Shown here piece by piece: positions 33,244 through 43,500 of a stretch of DNA of 64,000 nt. The stretch lies in the NCBI GenBank assembly GCA_023690525.1, contig CM043017.1:178390330-178454329 (forward strand). The letters run 5' to 3'. The translations under genes were made by a program, and so were the position numbers. The notes under the pieces are model-generated. The model saw only the letters and a list, made by a program, of their open reading frames with translations, was not told the DNA's origin and searched no databases. Numbering within the stretch: the first letter of the stretch is position 1; each line of letters begins with the position of its first letter. The DNA is from Holotrichia oblita (lineage: Eukaryota; Arthropoda; Insecta; Coleoptera; Scarabaeidae).

Positions 33244-35864
33244 ATGCCTACATCTGAAGAAAATCAACCAGAAATAATCTTTGTAAGTAAATAAATATCG
33301 AACAAAAATTTTATATTTACATATATATGTTATATATCCTTAGACTGATGAAGATTTACCATATGAAGAAGAGATTTTAAGAAATCCTTACTCGGTTAAG
33401 CATTGGTTGAGATATATAGATCACAAAAAAAATGCGCAAAAATATGCTGTCAATATTATATACGAAAGAGCTTTAAAAGAACTACCTGGTTCATATAAGT
33501 TATGGTATAATTATTTAAGGACAAGGCGCAGACAAATTAAAGGACGTTGTATAATCGATCCTGGTTACGAAGAAGTTAACAATGCTTTTGAAAGAGCATT
33601 AGTGTTTATGCATAAAATGCCGAGAATTTGGATGGACTATTGCAGTTTTCTAACCGATCAATGTAAAATAACAAGAACACGAAAAGTATTCGATAGAGCG
33701 TTAAGAGCTTTACCGATTACACAACACCATAGAATTTGGCCGTTGTATTTATCTTTTATGAAGAAACATAATATTCCGGAAACAGCAGTGAGAGTATTTC
33801 GACGATATATTTGAAATTGTGTCCGGAAAATGCGGAAGAATATGTCGAATATTTAAAAAGTATTGATCGATTAGACGAAGCTGCCGTACAATTAGCTAAA
33901 ATTGTTAATAATGAAAATTTTGTATCGCAAGATGGAAAATCGAATCATCAATTATGGAACGAACTATGTGATTTGATTTCTCAGAATCCCGATAGCGTAC
34001 ATTCCTTAAACGTGGACGCTATTATACGTGGTGGATTAAGGAGATATACGGATCAACTAGGACATTTATGGAATTCTCTAGCAAATTATTACGTCCGTAG
34101 TGGATTATTCGATCGGGCTAGAGATATTTACGAAGAAGCAATACAAACTGTTACGACTGTTCGAGATTTCACACAAATCTTCGATGCATACGCTCAATTC
34201 GAAGAATTGAGCTTAAGTAAGAGAATGGAGGAGATTGCAAAGTTAGCTACGCCTACTGAGGAAGATGATATCGATTTAGAATTACGGCTAGCACGGTTTG
34301 AAAACTTGATGGAACGGCGATTACTTCTATTAAACTCAGTTTTATTGCGTCAAAACCCTCATAACGTGCAGGAATGGCATAAACGGGTGAAATTATACGA
34401 AGGTAAACCGCATGATATCATAAATACGTATACCGAAGCTGTTCAGACTGTTGATCCAAAATCGGCTGTTGGGAAGCTCCATACGTTATGGGTAGAATTT
34501 GCGAAATTTTATGAGAATAACGGTCAAGTCGATGATGCCCGACTCATATTCGAAAAAGCTACTCAAGTACCGTACGTTAAAGTCGACGATTTAGCTACAG
34601 TTTGGTGCGAATGGGCTGAGATGGAGATACGAAATGAGAATTATGATGGAGCTCTAAAATTGATGCAACGTGCAACTGTATTACCAGCCCGCAAAGTTGC
34701 ATATCACGATGAAAAAGAAACGGTGCAAGCTAGGTTGTATAAGTCTTTAAAAGTGTGGTCAATGTATGCGGACTTAGAAGAAAGTTTCGGCACTTTTAAA
34801 ACATGTAAAGCAGTATACGATAGGATTATTGATCTAAAGATAGCAACGCCTCAAATTATTATTAATTACGGTTTATTTTTAGAAGAGAATAATTATTTTG
34901 AAGAGGCTTTTAGAGCTTACGAGAAAGGAATTTCACTTTTTAAATGGCCGAATGTATACGATATGTGGAATGTTTATTTGACGAAATTCTTAAAGCGTTA
35001 TGGTGGAACGAAACTTGAGAGGGCTCGAGATTTATTCGAGCAATGTTTAGAAAATTGCCCGGACAAATTCGCTAAGCCTTTATATTTATTATATGCGAAA
35101 TTAGAAGAGGAACATGGTATGGCGAGGCATGCTATGGCAGTTTACGAAAAAGAGCCACTAGTGCAGTTCTACCTGAAGAAATGTTTGATGTTTTTAATAT
35201 TTATATTAAACGCGCTGCTGAAATTTATGGTGTACCGAAAACTAGACAAATCTACGAAAAAGCAATTGAAGTGTTACCCGAAGATAAAACTAGAGAAATG
35301 TGCTTAAGATTTGCGGAAATGGAAACTAAATTGGGTGAAATCGATAGAGCAAGAGCAATTTACGCGCATTGCAGTCAAATATGCGATCCAAGGGTTACAA
35401 TCGATTTCTGGCATATTTGGAAAGAATTCGAAGTCCGCCACGGGAACGAAGATACCATGAGAGAGATGTTGAGGATTAAACGCAGTATTCAAGCGATGTA
35501 TAACACGCAGGTGAATATGATGTCGGCGCAAATGTTAAATTCCGCCGGTTCGGTTGCTGGTACCGTTGCAGATCTAGCACCGGGTGTTAAGGATGGCATG
35601 AGAATGCTTGAAGCGAAAGCTGTTGAAATGGCCGGAACGTCCGCGTCAAAAGGCGGAAATATTATGTTTGTTCGCGGTGAAACTCAAGGAGATAAAAGTG
35701 GTGGGGATAAAGTTCTTAATCCTGACGAGATCGATATCGACGACGATGATGATGAAGGTGGTGATGAAGAGATAGAAGTACCTCTCGAGCAACAATCAGT
35801 TCCTGCTAAAGTTTTTGGTGGGTTAAAAAAGACTAATGATGATGAAGAGGATGATGGTGAATAA
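33244..35864 (+). CDS. XAB2: XAB2/SYF1, TPR (HAT-repeat) spliceosome protein
   Basis: Exon 1 (33244-33282) encodes MPTSEENQPEIIF and joins 33344 in phase. The protein is a string of HAT/TPR repeats throughout: EDLPYEEEILRNPYSVKHWL, FVFMHKMPRIW-like helices, HRIWPLYLSF, NVDAIIRGGLRRYTDQ, SLKVWSMYADLEES, and RHGNEDTMREMLRIKRS. It ends with the conserved acidic tail and LEQQSVPAKVFGGL. This is the ortholog of human XAB2 and yeast Syf1 (Drosophila fandango), a scaffold of the Prp19/NTC complex used in pre-mRNA splicing and transcription-coupled repair. Expected length is about 851 residues, close to human. Two apparent frameshifts interrupt it, near 33806-33811 (CGATATATTTG) and near 35147-35156 (GAAAAAGAGCC). 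Conservation resumes without loss, so sequencing or assembly error is likely. Confidence 0.93.
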
Positions 35865-36115
35865 CTACATTATTTTATATATTGTCAACTAAGGCTAATG
35901 TGTTATAAAAATTCGAATTTAAAGCAAAAAACAAGCTTAAAAAGTATGCCGTTGTACCAATTATTATACCTATAATTCTAAAACCTCTGCACTAAGACCC
36001 AACAGTTTTCGAGATATTCAGTTTCGAAAGAAAGAAAATGAATTTACTCAGACTACTTAAAAAATGAATCTAGTCTTTTCTAATAATCCTTTTGAAACAA
36101 ATCGTGGGTATTATT

Positions 36116-36184
36116 ATAATGATACCTCAAGCTCCTATCCCAGACATGTTCGATCGGATTCAGATTCGGGCATGGGAGCATTCA
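36116..36184 (-). mobile_element. Tc1-like transposase signature fragment
   Basis: The minus strand reads PNLNPIEHVWDRSLR, the block around the third catalytic residue of Tc1 transposases (usual PDLNPIEHVWD), with the first Asp changed to Asn. It directly abuts the mariner beginning at 36187. Confidence 0.6.
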
Positions 36185-36186
36185 TA

Positions 36187-37433
36187 CGAGGTATGGCAAT
36201 TAAATTCCGAGAATTGTAAAATAAAACACAGACAAATGAAGTTAGCAACCAATCTTTATTAACGGCCTTCACAGTAGTCCCCTCCTAACTCAGGACAACG
36301 CTTCTAACGTCTCTCCCATGATTGGAAGCAGCCTTGATAGTCTTCTGAAGTTAGGCCTTTCAAGACGACGATCGCAGCCTCCTTGACGACCTCTACGCTG
36401 CCATGGTGGGTTCCTTTGAGGTGACTTCATTTAACGGAATAAGAGATCACAGGGGGCCAAATCGGAGCTGTAGGGTGGATGTGATAACGTTGTAATATGT
36501 CAAATATTCACTCACAATCAAGAAGGCGCATTATCCTGCTGCAAGAGCCAGGCGTTTACGACCAATTCGAGTCGTTTACGGACAACGCACTGTCGCATCC
36601 GCTCCAAGACTTCAACATAGAACTTTCCAGTCACTGTCTTGCCCTCAGGGACGTATTCCCGATGAATATCGAAGGAAATGATCAGCATTTTCTTCAACCG
36701 CGATTTTGACATCCTTGCTTTCGTTAGGCATTCCCCACCCTTTTCCACCTGTAGGCTTTGTCTGTGGGTCTCGGGATCATATTCGAATATCCAGGATTCA
36801 TCTCCAGTGACTACGCGACTCATCCAGTCTCTACCTTCACTCTTATTGCGAGACAAATCGTCACAAATTGATTTTCGCATTGTGAGAACTTTGGGCACCA
36901 CCTTCACGCAGAGCTTTCGCATATTCAAATTTTCGTATAACATCTTCCTAATTGTTGCCTTATTTATATTTAACTCGTATGATAACTCACGAAGGGTTAG
37001 GCCTCGTTTAGACAGGATTACCTCTCGAACACGGTCGACATTTGCGTTTGTGTATTTGCTCCTGACCGCGGGTCGTCATCCAACGATTCACGACCATTTT
37101 TGAACAGTTTTATCCATTCAAACACACGTGCTTGTGACTGACACTCATCTCCATACACATGCCGTAATTTTTGTAAAATTTCACCACTTATGACCAAAAA
37201 TTGGATTACAGCACGTTGCTTAAAACCTGAGTCAGTCATTTCTGCGATCGAGTGCAAAAAACTTGAATCCGGAGAACAGCCGTAAAAAAACGAATCACAC
37301 ATCCGATTACCATGAACTCTTTTCTGCGACTGAGAGAAAGGACCTCTCTAACCATGAGCATGTGCGCCAGGCATGCAAAGTTGCCGGTTCGTACATCACA
37401 ACTAAATTCTCGGAATTTAATTGCCATACCTTG
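36187..37433 (-). mobile_element. Second-lineage mariner, near full length, inactive
   Basis: The TIRs CGAGGTATGGCAATTAAATT and the inverted ATTTAATTGCCATACCTTG are flanked by TA (36185-36186 and 37434-37435). The element is 1247 bp. The minus strand encodes a mariner transposase in pieces: MTDSGFKQRAVIQFL at the N-terminus (about 37243), HVYGDECQSQARVFEW and SLDDDPRSG, then VVTGDESWIFEYDPETH with the first catalytic Asp, LLQQDNAPS with the second, and a frameshifted remnant of the third near 36450. TIRs and protein differ clearly from the CGAGGGAGCG family. Confidence 0.88.
36518..36943 (-). pseudogene. Mariner transposase, catalytic half (second lineage)
   Basis: The 141-residue frame contains MRKLCVKVVPKVLT (the region of the WVPHEL motif, altered), the GDESW Asp and the QQDNAP Asp, then runs out of frame before the third catalytic residue. 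The N-terminal half lies in a different frame at about 37018-37243. Confidence 0.82.
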
Positions 37434-37619
37434 TATGTAGTGCTCTTCCGCAAAGTACTGTACAGCACGTATGACGTACACGTCGTACCTCACTCCACTG
37501 GCGTCGTGTACGACGGTGATCGCGAGCCAGTAGAATCCTCTTTAGCAAACGCCTCCTAACAGTTCACGTAGTGAGTACACCTTCTCTTCCTGCCGGCCAA
37601 ACCGAACCAAGTTGCTTTG

Positions 37620-37930
37620 AGGAAGACTTGAGAACTTGAAAACCATAACAACTAGAATAGTGCTCTTTTCGACATTTTGCAGAAAATCTTATGCTCTGTA
37701 AAAAAGGTCTTACAAGTTTTCTTGATATCTTGCACAGTTAGAGCTGGATTCGCAAAAAGAATGAAAATATCGCAAAAATATCCCTAATTCTCCCTTTTTC
37801 TGCAGACCTATGCCTTAACGACAGAAAGCATCAAAAAACTTTTAAGATTTTTTCTGTGGAGCATGAAATCTTTTCCAGAAAAGTTTGCGAGAGCACTATT
37901 CTGTTATGGTTTTAAAGTTATCGAACTAAT
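37620..37930. repeat. Foldback repeat, about 75-bp arms
   Basis: Sequence near 37626-37700 (ATAACAACTAGAATAGTGCTC, with GAAAATCTTATGCTC) is repeated in inverted orientation near 37855-37925 (GAGCACTATTCTGTTAT, preceded by GAGCATGAAATCTTTTCC). The spacing and lack of coding content suggest a MITE relic. Confidence 0.55.
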
Positions 37931-38225
37931 TCTATTCGTGATTAAGCCGATCCCCGATTATAGGTGCAAGATTTGTACTGTATACGATGGTATAGTGTTG
38001 AACACAAGGGCGCGGTCCTCACGTTCACGACTTCCAAGATATACATATCGTAAAATGTCAAAAGACTTATTGTTTTAAAAGCATCACACACGATCATCAA
38101 TTCATAACGTATTTTGGGGCAAAAATTGGAGAAATAAAATGCTCTCAAAACACTTGTGCTGCAGGATCTGCTTAAGTTAAATAAGGCAAAGCATGTACTC
38201 GACAGAGCATTGTAAACACCATCTA

Positions 38226-39452
38226 CGAGGGAGCGTTTTTATATTCGCGGAATGGGGGATAAGGGGTGGAAATAAAAAAACCAAATTATTTTTCTTTTTC
38301 AATATATTCACCTGCAAGACGGATACATTTTTCACATCTTTCAATTAATTGATTTATACCCTCATAAAAAAATGATTTCTCTTTATCTGCAAAATACGCC
38401 GAAACTGCCTCTTTGACTTCATCATCGGCAGTAAATTTTTTACCCCGCAGCTCTTTTAATTTTCGGAAACAGGTAATAATCACTCAGGGCCAGGTCTGGG
38501 CTGTAGGGTGGGTGATTCACAATTTAGAAGCCCACCTTATGCAGGGCAGCTAACGCAACGCGGCTCTTGTGGACGGGCGCGTTGTCGTGCAAAAGCAGCA
38601 CACCTTTCGTCAATTTTCCTCGCATTTTCTCTTTAATGGCTTCTTTTAGTCGCTCTAATATTGAAGCGTAATATTCTCCGGTTATAGAAACACCTTTATC
38701 TTTATAATCAATCAACAATATTCCTTCCGAGTCCCAAAATACCGTTGCCACGAGTTTCCCAGCTGATTGTGACACTTTAAATTTCTTGGGAGGTGCTGTG
38801 CCCTTTTTATGCCACTGCATGGAGTCTTCTTTGGACAAGTTTCGTCTCCAGTAACAATTCGACTCAATACACCATCCTTGTCTTCATTACAGAGGGCCAA
38901 AAATGCACGCGAACACTCTACGCGCTGTTGTTTTTGCGGCGGCGTGAGCATTCTCGGCACCCATCTTGCGCTGACCGCGGATACTCCAATCATTTCTGCG
39001 AGTTGTTTCTTCTTTAGTCGAGCATCTTCGAGTACAATTTTTTCCACTTTTTGGATAAGTGCTGGCGTGGTCACCTCAATGCTCCTGCCCGGCCTCGGGT
39101 CGTCTTCAAGGGATTCCCTTTCTTGTTTAAATAAACTATGCCACTTGTACACCATGGTTTTTCCTGGACAAGAGTCGCCGTAAACCAATGACATCTCATT
39201 CAATATGGTCGCGACTGATTTTCCTTGCCTGGTAAGGAACTTTATAACGACACGATATTCGATTTCTTCCATATTTCACTTTTCACTCCTGATTATGTTA
39301 CTTGGTTGACGATAGCTCAAAGACTAACTGTCTAATAACAATGAAACTTCGTATTTATACTAATTATGAGTCGCTGCACAGGCCACGCCCCCAATGCGCC
39401 TAATCACCCCCCTACAACCCGCTCATGCCGTGAATACAAAAACGCTCCCTCG
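38226..39452 (-). mobile_element. mariner copy 3, with internal small deletions
   Basis: Both CGAGGGAGCG-family TIRs are present and flanked by TA (38224-38225 and 39453-39454). Length is 1227 bp against 1287 for the full copy. Small deletions near 38838 (about 20 bp), 38976 (about 45 bp, removing part of the second helix-turn-helix) and 38456 break the gene into three frames. Confidence 0.92.
38286..39272 (-). pseudogene. mariner transposase of copy 3 (broken)
   Basis: The intact N-terminus begins MEEIEYRVVIKFLTRQGKSV at 39272, continues through the RPGRS linker, loses part of the second helix-turn-helix, and reaches VTGDET. After frame changes it reads LLLHDNAPVHKSRVALAALH, then the C-terminal tail. 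The third catalytic Asp region at about 38465-38520 is damaged. The start codon and tail show what the full-length copy should look like. Confidence 0.88.
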
Positions 39453-39464
39453 TATGAGTAGACC

Positions 39465-40065
39465 AATTTAAATTTTCATCGAAGAAAATACCTAATACTT
39501 TAGTGGATGAAGTAAATGCAAAAACAACATTGTTGAAGAGTATACAATGTCACTTATGCTTGCTCTGGTTTTTTAATAGCATACAGTTCGTTTTTTCCAA
39601 ATTCATAATTAGCTCATTTGCATCCATCCATTTTTTAACCTGTTCGACGATTGAATTTGCAGTATCAAGTAATTGATCAATATTTTCCGAAGTTATCACT
39701 ATATTAATATCATCTGCATACATTGATAAATTAATGGAAGTGTCGAGATATTTGGGAAAATCGTTGACATATATAAAAAAAAGTGTTGGGCCTAACATGG
39801 ATCCCTGAGGAATCCCGATATTCGTTGTTGAGATAATCTGCTTAAAGAAGTTAAATAGGACGGTATCAGTAGAATGGTTGTAGCGAAATCCATGTTGATT
39901 ACATGAAAATAAATTGAATCGAAGTAACGGATTAAATTTTTATTCATAATGCTTTCAAAAACTTTAGAAAAGACCGACAGCAGACTAATAGGTCTGCAGT
40001 TGTTGACTTCATTACAATTTTCTTCCTTAAGGAGCGGTAGACAGAAATTCTAAAGCAGTACCTAA
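39465..40065 (-). mobile_element. Jockey-like LINE reverse transcriptase fragment
   Basis: Reading the minus strand from about 40040 gives CRPISLLSVFSKVFESIMNK. It is followed, after a gap and shifts, by MLGPTLFFIYVNDFPKYL and then MYADDINIVI, the YADD catalytic motif, and a KWMDANELIMNLEKT segment. These are reverse transcriptase domains 2 to 6 of a non-LTR element. The 5' and 3' parts are missing. Confidence 0.8.
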
Positions 40066-40527
40066 ACAATATCAATGTTTCCATTACTGATAAAAAAAAA
40101 AAACAAAGAACTGTTTGGATATTTATATTTCATGCAAAATACAGCTTTATACGATATAAAAATTTCAATGTAACTATTTCGTAGAGACTATTCACTATAG
40201 TTCAGCTTCTCATTCATAATACTGCATTATTTTATTATGAAATGCCATTAAAAAAACAGCATTTTTTTCACTTAATACATATTAAACTGTTATATGAATA
40301 AAAAAAAGACGTTATTCAGAACCTTGAAATTGAACAGTTATACGAAACTTAACATCTAAAAATAATTACTGTTACTGAATATATTAAAACTAGTAAGCGT
40401 ATTTTTATATTTCTTGTGTCAACATCAGTACACACGAATACCACAACATTAGTAAATTTCAGTCAATACTCGCACATATTTACGGCTATAACATATTTCA
40501 CGAAGACATTAAACGTATACTTAACAC

Positions 40528-43500
40528 TTAGATTATATATTTTGGGGCGGTAATAAAATGCAACGAGTTTGATACTTGATTACTTAAATTTGTCGTGCAA
40601 ACTAACGATGCCGGATCTTTCTGTATACCACCGAACATGATCAGTTCCGATTTTCCTTCTACTAAAGTGTACAGGACGGTCTCTTCCGGTCCTTGCGATA
40701 AGATGCCGTCGTTCTTTAATGGTAACCATGACACGTACGGTTTTTCGTCTAAAGCGTGCGATATGTCTAAAACGTACATTCCCAGCACGTTCCTTTTTTG
40801 TTTTATTCGTGTTTCGTACGAATTTTTATTTTCTTTGCTTTTCCAAATCGTCTTCCACTTCGCTTCTACTCGTCGCATGTTTTCTAATCTCCTTTCCTCT
40901 CTAGACGTAGACGGTTGATTCGATGCATTATTAAAAGCTGCCAAACTTATATTCGATGCTGGTTCATGTAACTAAAAAAAGAAATTATTATTTAGTTAAA
41001 AAAATGTAACTAAGAACGTATTATAAGAAAGGACATACGAGGGAGCGTTTTTATATTCGGGGAATGAGCGCGTTGTAGGGGGGTGATTAGGCGCATTGAG
41101 GGCGTGGCCTGTGCAGCGAGTCATAATTAGTATAAATACGAAGTTTCATTGTTATTAGACAGTTAGTCTTTGAGCTATCGTCAACCAAGTAACATAATCA
41201 GGAGTGAAAAGTGAAATATGGAAAAAATCGAATATCGTGCCATTATAAAGTTCCTTACCAGGCAAGGAAAATCAGTCGCGAACATAATGAATGAGATGTC
41301 ATTGGTTTAGGGCGACTCTTGTCCAGGAAAAACCATGGTGTACACGTGGCATAGTTTATTTAAACAAGGAAGGAAATCCCTTGAAGACGATCCGAGGCCG
41401 GGCAGGAGCATTGAGGTGACCACGCCAGCACTTATCCAAAAAGTTGAAAAAATTGTACTCGAAGATGCTCGACTAAAGAAGAAACAACTCGCAGAAATGG
41501 TTGGAGTATCCGATACAACAATTTTTAAAATCCTACACGATCATCTCGGCATGTCTAAGGTCAGCGCAAGATGGGTGTCGAGAATGCTCACGCCGCCGCA
41601 AAAACAACAGCGCGTAGAGTGTTCGCGTGTATTTTTGGACCTCTGTAATGAAGACAAGGATGGTGTATTGAGTCGAATTGTTACTGGAGACGACACTTGG
41701 CTTCATCATTATGAACCTGAGTCCAAACAAGACTCCATGCAGTGGCATAAAAAGGGCACAGCACCTCCCAAGAAATTTAAAGTGTCACAATCAGTTGGGA
41801 AACTCATGGCAACGGTATTTTGGGACTCGGAAGGAATATTGTTGATTGATTATAAAGATAAAGGTGTTTCTATAACCGTAGAATATTACGCTTCAATATT
41901 AGAGCGACTAAAAGAAGCCATTAAAGAGAAAAGACGGAGGAAAGGTGTGCTGCTTTTGCACGACAACGCGCCCGTCCACAAGAGCCGCGTTGCGTTAGCT
42001 GCCCTGCATAAGGTGGGCTTCGAAATTGTGAATCACCCACCCTACAGCCCAGACCTGGCCCCGAGTGATTATTACCTGTTTTGGAAAATGAAAAAAGAGC
42101 TGCGTGGTAAAAAATTTACTGCCGATGATGAAGTCAAGGAGGCAGTTTCGGCGTATTTTGCAGATAAAGAGAAATCATTTTTTTATGAGGGTATAAATAA
42201 ATTAATTGAAAGATGTGAAAAATGTATCCGTCTTGCAGGTGAATATATTGAAAAAGAAAAATAATTTGGTTTTTTTATTTCCACCCCTTATCCTCCATTC
42301 AGCGAATATAAAAACACTCCCTCGTATGTACGTTGGCTAACGGAGTGCATAAATTGGAGCAGCAACGCCAAAAATCGCTCGCAATGAAGACAACATCGAG
42401 AAAATCAAAGAAATTCTTCAAAGCGACCGCTGTGTGTCTGCGAAACTCATCGAAGAAGAAAATGGGATACCGAAAAGCACAGTCTATCAAATTTAGTTCG
42501 ACCAAACAGAAAGTCTGTGCACGCTTCGTACCACAGACTTTGACAGACGACCAAAAAGATTGGAGAGTTCAACATTGCAAAGATATATTAAAAATGTCCC
42601 AAAGGAATCCGGCAAGCATGTCAGCCATTGTAATTGGTGATGAAACGTGGTGTTCTCAATACGAGCCAAAAACAAAACGTCGTAGTACGGCATGGAAGTC
42701 ACCAGAAGAACGAAAAGAGAAAAATTACGCTTTCAGGAGAGTAAAATCAAGACAATGCTGACTTTTTTTTTTGATTCAAAAGGAATTTGTTTACAGTGAA
42801 TTCGTCCCCAACGATTGTGGGTCAGAATTTGACAAGTTCGACTGGACTATCGAGAGCCAGGCAGTTGATTTTTGTTGCATGACAGTGCACCATCGCACAA
42901 AGCCATCATGAAAATGTCAAAGAGACCATTTTGAATAAACAAAAATAAAAAATCTAAATAATAAACGTTTTGTATTTTTTTTAGACCAGTCTCATTGGAT
43001 CTGGAACAGACTGTGTACGCAGTAAAATAAATTACAGAAATGAATGAGGAATGTTGTTAAATTTAAAGTCCTGTAAGGAAATAATTGATTAAAAACCAGT
43101 TGCTACACAAATGCAATGAATTTGTTCTGTGTTAATGTTAGAGAAGAATATTCAATGCGCATTACTTACTGCAATAGATAGATGATTAATAAAGAACATT
43201 AATAGAATACAATAATAAATAAAATTAATCATACACGAGTGCAGAAATTACCTAAACATGTATGTATGTACATTTTTAATCCAAAAGAATAGCAAACATC
43301 AGAGATTTATTGTTCCTGCATATATGTATATGTATATTATTAGAAACGTACACCGTAATTGGTTTTTAGCGTGTTACAAGAAATGATCGGTCAATAATGA
43401 CGATGGCAGCTTCCAAATTCAATAATGCTCATAATCAACTCAAAATCGAAACAAAATGAATTCATTGAACACGTTAAAAAACACAAAATGACGTACTCCA

